This document shows positions 41,736 through 52,271 of a stretch of DNA of 64,000 nucleotides, piece after piece. Position 1 is the stretch's first letter, and each line of letters begins with the position of its first letter. Origin of the DNA: Methylobacterium durans (GTDB taxonomy: Bacteria > Pseudomonadota > Alphaproteobacteria > Rhizobiales > Beijerinckiaceae); contig NZ_CP029550.1 of NCBI RefSeq assembly GCF_003173715.1, positions 2,763,501-2,827,500 on the forward strand. The letters are read 5' to 3'. The position numbers and the translations under genes were made by a program. Below the pieces are notes generated by a model. It searched no databases. It had not been told where the DNA came from and saw only the letters and a program-made list of their open reading frames with translations.

Positions 41736-43322
41736 ATGGCGGTGAGTGAGGACGGTCCGGACATGCAGGCGCACGGCCCCGCGACCGCGCCCCCCTGGGA
41801 GATCGTGCTTCCCGAAGAGAGCGCGACGGAGGATCTCGGCCGTTTCCTCGCCGAACTGCTCCAGCCCGGCGACCTCGTGGCGCTCTCCGGCGGCCTCGGC
41901 GGCGGCAAGACGACGCTCGCCCGCGCCCTGATCCGCGAGCTGACCGGCGAGCCGGACCTCGACGTGCCGAGCCCGACCTTCACCCTGGTCCAGCCCTACG
42001 AGGGCCTGCGCGGGCGTGCGATCGTCCACGCCGACCTCTATCGCCTCCGCGGACCGGACGAACTCGTCGAACTCGGCTTCGACGAGATGACGGAGGAGGC
42101 CATCACCCTCGTCGAGTGGCCCGAGCGCCTGCCGCCGCGCGAGGGCCCGGTCCTCTCGGTCGACCTGTCGCTCCGGCGCGAGTTCGGCGAGGGCTCGCGC
42201 TTCGCCAGCATCGACGGCAGCGGCGGCATACGCGCCCGCCTCGACCGGGCCCGCGCCCTCCGGGGGCTCCTCGTGCGCGCCGGCTGGGACGAGGCCGAGC
42301 GCGAGCCCATGCAGGGCGACGCGTCCACCCGCGCCTACGAGCGCCTGCGCAAGACCGACGGCACGACGGCGATCCTCGTCATCTCGCCGCCGCGCGCCGA
42401 CGGGCCGCCCGTGCGCGACGGCAAGCCCTACAGCGCCATCGTGAGGCTCGCCGAGAGCGTGCACGCTTTCGTCGCCGTCGACCGCGGCCTACGGGCGCTC
42501 GGCTTCTCGGCGCCCCGGATCTACGGCGAGGACCTCGCCTCGGGCCTCCTGATCCTGGAGGATCTCGGCACCGAGCCGGTCGTCGACGCGAGCGGCCCGC
42601 GGCCCGAGCGCTACGCGGAGGCGGTGCGGGTGCTCGCCAAGCTCCACGCCATGGAGTTGCCGAACGTGCTGCCGGTGGCGGACGGGATCGAGCACGTCCT
42701 GCCGACCTACGATGCGGAGGCGCTGCTGTTCGAGGCCGAATTGCTGCCCGAATGGTACGCGCCCGCGATCCGCGGCGTCACGCTCTCGCCCGCGGCCCGG
42801 GACGACTTCCTCGCACTCTGGGCCGAGGCCCTCCGCGGCGCGATCCCTGAGCGCCCGACCTGGACGCTGCGCGACTACCATTCGCCGAACCTGATCTGGC
42901 TGCCCGAGCGCGACGGGCTGGAGCGGGTCGGCCTGATCGACTTCCAGGATGCGGTGCTCGGCCACCCGGCCTACGATGTCGCCTCGCTCCTGCAGGACGC
43001 CCGCGTCGACGCGAGTGCCGAGTTCGAATTGCGGCTCCTCGGCCTCTACGTGCGCGAGCGCCGGGCCCGCGAGCCCGATTTCGACATGCAGGGCTTCGCC
43101 CGCGCCTACGCGCTGCTGGCCGCGCAGCGCGCCACCAAGATCCTCGGCATCTTCGCCCGCCTCGACCGGCGCGACGGCAAGCCGGGCTACCTCGCCCACC
43201 TGCCGCGCATCGAGGGCTACCTCGCCCGCAACCTCGCCCACCCGGCGCTCGCGCGCCTGCGCCTGTGGCACGAGGAGCACCTGCCCGACCTCGCCGCCCT
43301 CGTGGCGAGGCCCGAGGCTTGA
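41736..43322 (+). CDS. tsaE: TsaE fused to an AmgK-like sugar phosphotransferase
   Basis: A 528-residue fusion. Residues ~20-160 are TsaE, the ATPase for the threonylcarbamoyl-adenosine tRNA modification, with Walker A GGLGGGKTT (52-60), PSPTFTLVQPYE and HADLYRL. Residues ~175-520 form an aminoglycoside-phosphotransferase-like kinase, with DASTRAYERL, ILEDLG, RDYHSPNLIW and GLIDFQDAVLGHPAYDV, like AmgK, which phosphorylates N-acetylmuramic acid. murU follows 37 bases later, which supports the AmgK assignment. Such fusions are known in alphaproteobacteria. The same chain would thus serve tRNA modification and peptidoglycan recycling. Confidence 0.92.
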   Translation: MAVSEDGPDMQAHGPATAPPWEIVLPEESATEDLGRFLAELLQPGDLVALSGGLGGGKTTLARALIRELTGEPDLDVPSPTFTLVQPYEGLRGRAIVHADLYRLRGPDELVELGFDEMTEEAITLVEWPERLPPREGPVLSVDLSLRREFGEGSRFASIDGSGGIRARLDRARALRGLLVRAGWDEAEREPMQGDASTRAYERLRKTDGTTAILVISPPRADGPPVRDGKPYSAIVRLAESVHAFVAVDRGLRALGFSAPRIYGEDLASGLLILEDLGTEPVVDASGPRPERYAEAVRVLAKLHAMELPNVLPVADGIEHVLPTYDAEALLFEAELLPEWYAPAIRGVTLSPAARDDFLALWAEALRGAIPERPTWTLRDYHSPNLIWLPERDGLERVGLIDFQDAVLGHPAYDVASLLQDARVDASAEFELRLLGLYVRERRAREPDFDMQGFARAYALLAAQRATKILGIFARLDRRDGKPGYLAHLPRIEGYLARNLAHPALARLRLWHEEHLPDLAALVARPEA

Positions 43323-43359
43323 ACCACCCCCTGCAACGACCGGTCCCGCGAGCCCACGC

Positions 43360-44109
43360 ATGAGCGCGCACGTCACGAATCCGCCCGCCATCACCTGCGC
43401 CTTCGTCCTCGCGGCCGGGCTCGGCAAGCGCATGCGGCCGGTCACGGCGACCTTGCCGAAGCCCCTCGTCGAGGTCGCCGGAAAGGCGCTCCTCGACCAC
43501 GCCCTCGACCGGGCGGCCGAGGGCGGCATCACGCGGGCCGTCGTCAACGTCCACTGGCTCGCCGACCTGATCGAGGGGCATCTCGCCCGGCGGGACGGCC
43601 TGCCCGAGATCGCGGTCTCGGACGAGCGCGCCGCGCTCCTCGAGACCGGCGGCGGCGTGCGCAAGGCCCTCGGCCTCGTCGGGGCCGACCCGTTCGTGGT
43701 CTTCAACTCGGATTCCTTCTGGCTCGAAGGGCCGGAGTCGAATCTCGCGCGCCTCATCGCCAAATGGGATCCGGCGGCGATGGACATCCTGCTCCTCGTC
43801 GCGCCGACGGCGACCAGCCTCGGCTACGAGGGCGCGGGCGATTTCGTGATGGACCCGGACGGGCGGCTGGAGCGGCGGGGCGAGCGCGAGGTCGCACCCT
43901 TCATCTACGCGGGCGTCGCCATCCTGAAGCCGGAACTCTTCGCGGGCACGCCCGAGGGCTCGTTCTCCCTCAACCTCCTGTTCGACCGCGCCATCGCCCG
44001 GGAACGGCTCTACGGCCTGCGCCTCGACGGCCAGTGGCTCCATGTCGGCACCCCGGAGGCGATCGCCGCCGCGGAGGATCGGGTTCGGACGAGCGCACAG
44101 CTGCCGTGA
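43360..44109 (+). CDS. murU: N-acetylmuramate-1-phosphate uridylyltransferase
   Basis: A 249-residue sugar nucleotidyltransferase. The signature FVLAAGLGKRMRPVTATLPKPLVEVAGK binds the nucleotide and the GG(V)R-like ETGGGVRKAL, FNSDSFW and WLHVGTPEAI blocks follow the MurU pattern. With AmgK it converts recycled N-acetylmuramic acid to UDP-MurNAc, bypassing early murein synthesis and the target of fosfomycin. Adjacent position to the AmgK-like domain makes MurU the most likely identity, over glucose-1-phosphate thymidylyltransferase relatives. Confidence 0.9.
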   Translation: MSAHVTNPPAITCAFVLAAGLGKRMRPVTATLPKPLVEVAGKALLDHALDRAAEGGITRAVVNVHWLADLIEGHLARRDGLPEIAVSDERAALLETGGGVRKALGLVGADPFVVFNSDSFWLEGPESNLARLIAKWDPAAMDILLLVAPTATSLGYEGAGDFVMDPDGRLERRGEREVAPFIYAGVAILKPELFAGTPEGSFSLNLLFDRAIARERLYGLRLDGQWLHVGTPEAIAAAEDRVRTSAQLP

Positions 44110-44251
44110 GGCCACGCTTCATTGCGGAACGAAGAGCGAACGGTTACGTGTAATCCGGCTTCAGCGACAATCGGCGATGGCGATCGGCAGGCGAGACGAA
44201 GACGTGGTGATGGCCGGCAGGTTTCTCCCCATCCCCGGGTTCGTCTCGACG

Positions 44252-44372
44252 TCCCACCGCTCCCGTTCGGGAGAGGTCGCGTGCGCGCCAGCGCACCGGG
44301 TGAGGGGGCGACCCCCTCGGATGCGGCGAACCCCTCACCCTGTCCCTCTCGGAACGAGAGGGGACCCGCGCC
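44252..44372. repeat. Palindromic intergenic repeat before addB
   Basis: This is the reverse complement of the element at 28513-28632. It contains CTCCCG/CGGGAG (44260-44274), GTGCGC/GCGCAC (44281-44296) and CCCTCTCG/CGAGAGGG (44344-44362), with GGGTGAGGG facing CCCCTCACCC. It fills most of the murU-addB gap. Confidence 0.8.
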
Positions 44373-44396
44373 TGATCCGTGGCGGCTGCGTTGCCC

Positions 44397-47300
44397 ATGA
44401 CTGAGTCCCGCGTCTTCACCATCCCGCCGGGCGCGTCCTTCCTGCCGGCGCTGGCCGAAGCCCTCATCGACGGGCGCCTCGTCGGCGGCCTCGGGAGCGA
44501 TCCGCTGGCGCTCGCCGCCGTGACGATCTACCTGCCGACTCGCCGCGCGGCCCGGGCGCTGGGAACGGTGCTGGCTGAGCGCCTCGGAGCGGCCGCCCTC
44601 CTGCCGCGGATGATCCCGCTCGGAGAGGCCGACGAGGCGGAACTCGACCTCGCGGCGAACCCGCTCTTGGAGAACGGGCCGGACGCCCTCCACCCCTCGA
44701 TGCCGCCGCTGGAGCGGCGCCTCATCCTCGCCCGCCTCGTCCAGGCCTGGGCCGAGACCGTCGACCGCAAGCTCCTGCCGATCGACGACGACGTGCCCTT
44801 CCTCGTGCCGTCCTCGCCCTCGGACGCGATCGGCCTCGCGGCCGATCTCGAACGGCTCATGGACGCGCTCACCGTCGAGGGGCTGCCCTGGTCCGAGATC
44901 GGCAGCGCCGTCGAGGCGGAATATTCGCAGTATTTCGGCCTCACCCTCGATTTCGTGCGCATCGCCGCCGAGAACTGGCCGAAGATCCTGGCCGAGCGCG
45001 GCCTCAGCGATCCGGTCTCCCGGGCGCGCCGCCTCGTCCTCGCCGAGGCGGATCGCCTGACGCGCGAGCGCCCGGCCGATCCGGTCGTCGTGGCGGGCTC
45101 GACGGGCTCGGTGCCGGCAACCGCCCGCCTGATCGCGGCGGTGGCCGGGCTGCCCCGCGGCGCGGTAGTGCTGCCGGGGCTCGACCTCGACCTCGACGCG
45201 GCGGGCTGGGACGGGATCGAGACCGGAGAGGGTTTCGAGCGGCAGATCGCGCACGGCCACCCGCAGGCCGTGCTGCACCGGCTCCTCGGACCCAGCGGCC
45301 TGCGCCTTGAGCGCCCGGCGGTGACGCCCCTCGGGGCACCTGCGCCGGACCTCGCGGCGCGGGCGCGCCTCCTCTCGGAGGCCCTGCGCCCGGCCGAGAC
45401 CACCGATGCCTGGGCGCGGATCGAGCCGGCCACGCGCTCCGAGATTGCGTCCCGCGGCCTCGCGGACGTCGCCGTCGCCGAGGCTACGGACGAGCGCGAG
45501 GAGGCGTTGATCGCCGCGCTCGCCCTGCGCGAGACGCTGGAGAGACCCGGTGCCACCGCGGCCCTCGTCACGCCGGATCGCGGACTCGCGACCCGGGTCG
45601 CGGCCGAGCTCGCCCGCTGGGGCATCGTGGCCGAGGATTCGGCGGGACTCGCTCTCGCGCAGAGCTCGGCCGGACGCCTCGCCCGGCTCGCGGCCGAACT
45701 CGCTGCGGATCTCCATCCGGCCCGCCTGATCACGCTTCTTGCCCACCCGCTGGTCCGGCTCGGCCTCGACCGCGACGACGTGGTGCGCGCCGCCGCCGCC
45801 CTCGAGATCGGCGTGCTGCGCGGCCCCGCCCCCGCACCGGGCTTCGAGGGCCTGCGCCGAGCGCTCGATGAGGCGCGGAACCCGCGGGACGGCGAGCGGC
45901 GCCCGCGCGCCAAGCGCCGGCTCAAGCCGGTCGACTGGGAACTCGCCGAGGCGCTGGTCGAACGCCTGGCTCTCGCCTTCGCCGCGTTCCCGGGCGACGA
46001 CGCCCGCGGCATCTGCGACCTCGTCGCCGTGGCGGGCCGCCACCGGGAGACCTGCGACTGGCTGATCCTCGGGCCGGACGAGGCGCCGGAGGCCGAGCCC
46101 GACGCCTCGCTGTCCTGCCTCGACGCCCTGTTCGACGATCTCGAACTCGCCGATTCGGGCCTCCTGCCCGGTCGCTTCGGCGATTATCCGGCCTTCTTCA
46201 CGGCGCTCGCCCGCGAGCGCGTGGTGCCCTGTGCCGTCGCGGCGCCGCATCCGCGCCTGCGCATCCTCGGCCTCCTGGAGGCCCGGCTCCTCAGCGTCGA
46301 CCGGGTGGTGCTCGGCGGCCTCGACGAGGGCGTCTGGCCGATGAAGACGGTCACCGACGCCTTCCTCAACCGCCCGATGCGCGAGCGCGTCGGTCTCAAC
46401 CCGCCGGAGCGGCGCATCGGCCAGAGCGCCCACGATTTCGTGCAGGCGCTGGGCTGCCGCGACGCGGTGATCACCCGCTCGGGCAAGCGCGAGGGCGCGC
46501 CGACCGTGCCCTCGCGCTTCCTCCAGCGCATGCGCGCCTTCGTCGGCGAGGTGACTTGGCAGGACGCGCTCGGGCGTGGCCGGCGCCTCGCGGCCTATGC
46601 CGCCGCCATCGACGGCGGCGCCGAGGTGCCGCAGCCGCGCCTGACCCAGCCGAAGCCGAAGGCCGATCCGGCCCTGTTCCCGCGCACCTTGAGCGTCACC
46701 GAGATCGAGACACTGGTGCGCGACCCCTACGTCATCTTCGCCCGCCACGTGCTCGGCCTCGACCCGCTGGAGCCGGTGGCGGCCCTGCCGGGGGCGAGCG
46801 AGCGCGGCACCCTGATCCATGCGATCCTCGGCGCCTTCGCGCAGGCCCATCCCGAGGCTCTGCCGGCGCGGGCCGAGGAATTGCTCTTCGCCTTCGCGCT
46901 GAACGCCTTCGGCCCGATCCAGGACGTCTATCCAGAGCTCTACGCGGAATGGTGGCCCCGCTACGAGCGGATGGCGGCGGCCTACCTGCCCTGGGAGCTT
47001 CAGCGCCGCTCGGACCTCGCCCGCGTGCATCCCGAGATCTCCGGCAAGTGGGTGATCCCGATGGGCTCGGAGACCTTCACGCTGCGCGCCCGGGCCGACC
47101 GGATCGAGTGGCGCCGCGACGGGGGCGCCTGCATCGTCGATTTTAAGACCGGGGCGCCGCCGAGCGCCCGCGAGGTCTTCGCGGGCTTCTCGCCGCAATT
47201 GACGCTGGAGGCCGCCATGCTGATGCATGGCGCCTTCGAGGGACTGCCGGCCGCGAAGGCGACGCCCGACCTCCTCTACATGTACGCGTCCGGCGGCCGG

Positions 47301-47528
47301 AAGCCTTTCCATCCGGTGCCCGTGAAGCCTCCCCGCGGCGACGCGCGCCCCGTCGAGGCCATCGTGGCCGAGCACGCCGAGCGCCTGCGCGGCCTCATCG
47401 CCCGCTTCCTCACGGGCGAGGCGGCCTACGTCTCGCGGCCCTACCCGAAATACGCCCGCGCCTACGGCGATTACGACCACCTCGCCCGGGTGATCGAATG
47501 GTCGCTCGGCGGCGAGGAGGAGGGCTGA
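44397..47528 (+). CDS. addB: Double-strand break repair helicase-nuclease subunit AddB
   Basis: A 1043-residue alphaproteobacterial AddB, partner of AddA in resecting double-strand DNA breaks for RecA. The N-terminus shows inactivated-helicase features (YLPTRRAARALGTVLAERLG). The middle has VVLGGLDEGVWPMKT, and the C-terminal RecB-like nuclease domain has HAILGAFAQAHPE, the metal-binding IVDFKTGAPPSARE and FSPQLTLEAAML. The ATG at 44397 follows a repeat-filled gap; a GTG at 44379 is possible. Its last base overlaps the addA start, as is usual for this pair. Confidence 0.93.
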   Translation: MTESRVFTIPPGASFLPALAEALIDGRLVGGLGSDPLALAAVTIYLPTRRAARALGTVLAERLGAAALLPRMIPLGEADEAELDLAANPLLENGPDALHPSMPPLERRLILARLVQAWAETVDRKLLPIDDDVPFLVPSSPSDAIGLAADLERLMDALTVEGLPWSEIGSAVEAEYSQYFGLTLDFVRIAAENWPKILAERGLSDPVSRARRLVLAEADRLTRERPADPVVVAGSTGSVPATARLIAAVAGLPRGAVVLPGLDLDLDAAGWDGIETGEGFERQIAHGHPQAVLHRLLGPSGLRLERPAVTPLGAPAPDLAARARLLSEALRPAETTDAWARIEPATRSEIASRGLADVAVAEATDEREEALIAALALRETLERPGATAALVTPDRGLATRVAAELARWGIVAEDSAGLALAQSSAGRLARLAAELAADLHPARLITLLAHPLVRLGLDRDDVVRAAAALEIGVLRGPAPAPGFEGLRRALDEARNPRDGERRPRAKRRLKPVDWELAEALVERLALAFAAFPGDDARGICDLVAVAGRHRETCDWLILGPDEAPEAEPDASLSCLDALFDDLELADSGLLPGRFGDYPAFFTALARERVVPCAVAAPHPRLRILGLLEARLLSVDRVVLGGLDEGVWPMKTVTDAFLNRPMRERVGLNPPERRIGQSAHDFVQALGCRDAVITRSGKREGAPTVPSRFLQRMRAFVGEVTWQDALGRGRRLAAYAAAIDGGAEVPQPRLTQPKPKADPALFPRTLSVTEIETLVRDPYVIFARHVLGLDPLEPVAALPGASERGTLIHAILGAFAQAHPEALPARAEELLFAFALNAFGPIQDVYPELYAEWWPRYERMAAAYLPWELQRRSDLARVHPEISGKWVIPMGSETFTLRARADRIEWRRDGGACIVDFKTGAPPSAREVFAGFSPQLTLEAAMLMHGAFEGLPAAKATPDLLYMYASGGRKPFHPVPVKPPRGDARPVEAIVAEHAERLRGLIARFLTGEAAYVSRPYPKYARAYGDYDHLARVIEWSLGGEEEG

Positions 47529-50500
47529 TGTCCGCCCGCACCACGCCCTTCCTCGTCGACGCGCTCACGGTCGCCGCCCAGCGTCTGGCGGCGGACCCGC
47601 GCGCCTCCGCCTGGGTCTCGGCCAATGCGGGCGCGGGCAAGACCAAAGTCCTCACCGACCGCGTCGTGCGCCTCCTCCTCGACGGGGCGGCGCCGGGCCG
47701 CATCCTCTGCCTCACCTTCACGAAGGCGGCCGCCGCCAACATGTCGATCCGCGTCTTCCAGCGGCTCGGCCGCTGGGTGACCCTCGACGACGCGGCGCTC
47801 ACCGCCGAGTTGACCGAGCTGACAGGCGAGCGACCCTCGCGGACGACGCTGGAGGCGGCCCGCCGCCTGTTCGCCCGCGCCGTCGAGACGCCGGGGGGCC
47901 TCAAGATCGAGACCCTGCACGCCCTGTGCGAACGGCTCCTGCATATGTTCCCCTTCGAGGCGAACGTGCCGGCCCGCTTCGTGGTGCTCGACGAGAACCA
48001 GTCCCGCGAGGCCTTCGCGGTCGAGACGGACAACGTGCTGGCCGACGCGATCGGCACGCTCCATCCGCACCTGACGGAGGCCCACGCCCTCGTGGCGCCC
48101 GAGGCGACGGGCGACGTCCTGCGGAAAGCCATCCGCGCCGCGATCCAGGCCCGGCACGTCCTCGGGGCGCGCGGCGGGCTCGACCCGCTATTTGCCGCGC
48201 TCTCGGCCTCCCTCGGGCTGGCGGCGGAGGAGAACGCGCAAGCCATCGAGGCGCAAATCCTCGACGGGCTCCCCGACCTCGCAGGGCAGGCGGACGCCCT
48301 GCGCACCGGCAAGAGCACGGACGAGGGGCTCGCCGACGCCCTCCTCGACGCGCGCCGGGCCCTCGCCGCGGAGGACACCGTCGGCGCGCTCGACGCCTAC
48401 CGCTCGGTCTTCTTCACCCAGAAGGACGAGCCGAAATCGGCGAAAGGCCTCGGCACCAAGGCGGTGCCGGAGGGCTTGCGGGAGGCACTCGTCGCCGAGC
48501 GCGACCGGCTGGAGGCGCTGTTCGAGCGCCTGCGGGCAGTGCGAGCCCATGCCCGCACCCGCGCCCTGTTCACGCTCGCCGCCGAGATCCACCGGCGCGT
48601 CGAGGCGCAGAAGGCGCGGCTCGGCGCGCTCGACTTCGACGACCTCATCCACAAGACCCTCGACCTGCTCTCGCGGGTCGGCGCCTCCTGGGTCCTGTAC
48701 AAGCTCGACCGTGGCGTCGACCACGTGCTGATCGACGAGGCGCAGGACACGAACCCGCATCAATGGGAGATCCTGCGCCGGATCACCGCCGAGTTCGCGG
48801 CGGGCGATGGCGCCAGGCTCGTGCGCCGCACCCGTTTCGCGGTGGGTGACCCCAAGCAATCGATCTATAGCTTCCAGGGTGCCGAGCCCCGCGAGTTCGA
48901 GGTGACGCGCCGGGCCTGGGCGGGCGAGGCGCGCGCCGCCGACCACGCCTTCGCCGATGTCGGGTTGACGCTGTCGTTCCGTTCGGCCCGCGGCGTGCTG
49001 CGGGCGGTCGACGCCACCTTCGCATTGCCCGACCATTATCGCGGCCTCTCCTTCGACGACACGGCGATCGGTACCGTCCACTCCACCGCCCGCGGCGCGG
49101 AAGCCGGCGCCGTCGAGCTCTGGTGCATCGAGGAGCCCGCCGAGGAGATCGAGCCCGACGCCTGGGCCGCCCCCGTCGACGCGCCCGAGACGAACGCCCC
49201 CGCGATCCGCACGGCGCGCCGCATCGCCCGCGCGGTAAAGACCTGGATCGCGGCGGGCGACGAGCAGGGGCGCCGCCGATCGCCCGGCGAGATCCTGATC
49301 CTCGTGCGCAAGCGCGGCACGGCCTTCGAGGAGGTGATCCGCTCCCTCAAGGGACTCGGCGTGCCGGTCGCCGGCCAGGACCGCCTCGACGTCGCCGCCC
49401 ACATCGCGGTCAACGACCTCGTCGCGGCCGGGCGGGCCGGGCTCCTGCCCGCCGACGACCTGACCCTCGCCACCGCACTCAAGACACCGCTCGTCGGGCT
49501 GACCGACGAGGACCTGCTTCGGATCGCGGCCCGCCGCGACCTCTCCGAGACCCTGGAGGACGCGCTTCATCGGCACGCAGAGGCCGGCGATCCGGCCGCG
49601 ATCCGGGGCCGCGCGGCGCTCGCCGGCTGGATCCGGCTCGCCGCCGCGCACGGGCCGTTCGGATTCTACGCGGCGCTGCTCGGGCCGATGAACGGACGCG
49701 CGCGCCTCGTCTCGCGCCTTGGCGGCGAGGCCGGCGACGCGATCGACGTCTTCCTCGCCTCCGCCGCCCAGGCCGAGCAGGGGAGCGACGCGCCCTCCCT
49801 CGGCGGCTTCCTCGCCCGCTTCACGGGATCGGCCGCGCGCGAGGGCGGCCACACGGTCAAGCGCGACCTGGAGGCCGGGCGCGACGAGGTGCGGGTGATG
49901 ACCGTCCACGGCGCCAAGGGCCTGGAGGCCCCGGTCGTCGTCGTCATCGACGGCTGCGAGCCCTTAGGGCGTAACGACCCGCCGCTCCTCGCCATGCCGG
50001 CCGGGGAGGGGCCCCGCTGCCACCCGTCTGGTCGAGCGCCCGGGCCCACGATTGCGCCGCGACCGCGTCCGCGCGCGCCGAGATCCAGGCCCGCGCCCGC
50101 GAGGAGCACAACCGCCTCCTCTACGTCGCCATGACGCGGGCCGCCGACCGCCTCGTGATCGCGCCCTACCGGGGCCGCACGGAGGCCGCCGAGACCGCGT
50201 GGTGCCGGATGGTGCAGGCGGGTCTGGAGCGCCAGTTCGGCCCCGGCGAGACGGTCGAGACGGAATACGGCCCGGTCACCCTCTGGCGGGACGGAGAGCA
50301 CGAGGGCTTGAGCCTCGCCGCCGCGCGGGCGGCCTCCGAGCCCGTGCCGCTGCCGCCCTGGCTGCGGGCGCCAGTCGCGCCCGAGACGGATGCGGCGCCG
50401 CCCCTCAGCCCCTCGGGCAGCCTGCGGGGAGCGGAGGGCCCGCGCGATGCCGAGCGCCGTCTCGCGGACGCGGAGGCGCGCCGCCGCGGCGTGCTGATCC

Positions 50501-51007
50501 ACGCCCTCCTGGAGCACCTGCCGCGCCTCGATCCCGAGCGACGCGCGGAGGCCGCCGCCACCTTCGTGCGGGCGCGCGCACCGGGCCTGCCCGAGCCGAA
50601 GCGCCGGGCCATCGCGCAGGCGGCGCTCCGCCTCATCGACGCGCCGGATCTCGCCCCCTTTTCGCCCGTGAGGCCCGCGCCGAGGTCACGCTGTCAGGCC
50701 GCGTGCTGGCCGGGGGAGCGAGCGCCCGGTCTACGGCCGCGTCGATCGCCTCGCGGTTCGCGACGGCACGGTCTGGCTCGCCGATTTCAAGACCGGCCGG
50801 CCGCCGGACGACGACGCTCCGTTGCCGGAGGCCGCCGCAGCGCAGATCGCCCTCTACGCCGCGCTCCTCGGCCGGGTCTATCCGGACCACCGCGTCGTGC
50901 CGATGCTGGTCTGGACCTCGGGCCCGGTGATCCGCCGCCTCGGCGAGGCCGAGGTGCGGGGAGCGCTTCAGGGTATCGCCGTCACCCCTCCCGGTTCTTC
51001 GGCGTGA
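47528..51007 (+). CDS. addA: Double-strand break repair helicase AddA, frame broken three times
   Basis: UvrD-type helicase with a C-terminal RecB-like nuclease, about 1160 residues when restored. Walker A is NAGAGKTKVLTDR (33-45), with CLTFTKAAAANM, LDFDDLIHKTLDLL, VLIDEAQDTNPHQWEI and VGDPKQSIYSFQGAEP. VMTVHGAKGLEAPVVVV precedes the first break in GGGGCCCC (50007-50014). EEHNRLLYVAMTRAADRLV follows in the next frame. Further breaks lie in CCCCC (50654-50658) and near 50725-50729, after which WLADFKTGRPP supplies the nuclease metal site. Each break is cured by one added G or C. Its 3' end overlaps the sugar dehydrogenase gene by 26 bases on the opposite strand. Confidence 0.88.
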
Positions 51008-52271
51008 GCTTGAGGATCTTGCCGTCGGGTCCATCGGTCACCGCGTAGATCGCCCCGTCCGGGCCGACCTTCACGTCGCGGATCCGATCGCCGAGGTCGA
51101 TGCGCTCCTCCGTCACCACCTTGTCGCCGTCGAGCTTGAGCACCACGAGGCCGGGGTGGATCAGGCCGCCGATCACGAAGTCGCCCTTGAAGGCGGGAAA
51201 CAGCGCGGCGTCGTAATAGGCGAGGCTGGAGGGCGCGATCACCGGATCCCAGTAATAGACCGGCTGCACCGTGCCGCCGGCCTGGGTGATGCCCTCGCCG
51301 ATCTTCTCGCCCGAATACTCGATGCCGTAGGTCACGGTCGGCCAGCCGTAGTTGAGGCCGGGCCGCGGCCGGTTTAGCTCGTCGCCGCCGCGGGGCCCGT
51401 GCTCGATCGTCCAGAGCCGGCCCTGGCCGTCCAGCGTCGCGCCCTGCACGTTCCGGTGCCCGTAGGACCAGATCTCGGGCTTCGCCTTCTCGCTGCCGAC
51501 GAAGGGGTTGTCCTTCGGGGCGTTGCCGTCCGTGTCGATGCGGAAGACCTTGCCGAGACCGCTCGACAGGTCCTGCGCCTGCACGCGTGGCCCCTTGTCC
51601 GAGCGCTCGCCCACCGTGACGAAGAGCTTGCCGTCCGGCGCGAAGACGAGCCGCGAGCCGAAATGCTTGTCGCCCTCGTAGGCCGGCGTCTGCCGGAAGA
51701 TCACCTTGAGATTGTCGAGGCTGCCGCCGTCGCCGCTCTCGGTCAGCGTCGCCTTCGCCACCGTGGTGCCGTTGCCCTTCTCGCGGGGCTCCGCGTAGCT
51801 GAAATAGACCGTGCGGTCGTTCTTGAAGTTCGGGCTCAGCGCGATGTCGAGGAGGCCGCCTTGGCCCCGCGCATCGACCTTCGGCACGTTGGCGAAGGCG
51901 GCGCCGACCTTGCCGTCCTTCGAGACGATCCGGATCTTGCCGGCCTTCTCGGTGACGATCATGCGCCCGTCCGGCAGGAACTCCATCGCCCAGGGGCTGG
52001 CGAGGCCCTTGGCCACCGTCGCCACGTCGACCCGCGCGGCCTCGGCCGGCTTCGGAGCCCGGGTCTGATTCGGCAGGAGCGGCTTGTAGCTCGTGTTCGG
52101 CTCCGCGGTCTCGGCCGGGACGGAGCCCGCCGAATCGGGGCTCGGAGCGGTGAAGGCGTCGCCCTCCACCCGGGAGGGCCTCGGCTCGGGGGCGGCGTTC
52201 TGGGCGAGGGCCGGCAGGCCGAGGCCCAGCGCGGCCATGGTGGCGAGCAGGATGGGCTGGATGCGCGTCAC
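50982..52271 (-). CDS. PQQ-dependent sugar dehydrogenase-type protein, periplasmic
   Basis: A 429-residue beta-propeller protein of the soluble glucose/sorbosone dehydrogenase (Asd/YliI) family. The start is a GTG at 52271 after GGAGGAA, followed by a signal peptide (RIQPILLATMAALGLGLPAL) ending at AQN. Family blocks are LASPWAMEFLPDGRMIVTEK, GGLLDIALSPNF, GERSDKG, WSYGHRNVQG, WTIEHGPRGGDELN and GLNYGWP. Such proteins oxidise aldose sugars with PQQ in the periplasm; PQQ is common in methylotrophs. The conserved catalytic His is likely the one in KHFGSRLVF. Its expression is probably separate from addA despite overlapping 3' ends. Confidence 0.88.
   Translation of the reverse strand: MTRIQPILLATMAALGLGLPALAQNAAPEPRPSRVEGDAFTAPSPDSAGSVPAETAEPNTSYKPLLPNQTRAPKPAEAARVDVATVAKGLASPWAMEFLPDGRMIVTEKAGKIRIVSKDGKVGAAFANVPKVDARGQGGLLDIALSPNFKNDRTVYFSYAEPREKGNGTTVAKATLTESGDGGSLDNLKVIFRQTPAYEGDKHFGSRLVFAPDGKLFVTVGERSDKGPRVQAQDLSSGLGKVFRIDTDGNAPKDNPFVGSEKAKPEIWSYGHRNVQGATLDGQGRLWTIEHGPRGGDELNRPRPGLNYGWPTVTYGIEYSGEKIGEGITQAGGTVQPVYYWDPVIAPSSLAYYDAALFPAFKGDFVIGGLIHPGLVVLKLDGDKVVTEERIDLGDRIRDVKVGPDGAIYAVTDGPDGKILKLTPKNREG

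Noticed and set aside
44010..47480. Minus-strand open frame of about 1150 codons opposite addB
   Set aside because: Same cause: a shadow of addB with Arg/Gly/Ala-rich sequence and no recognisable domain.
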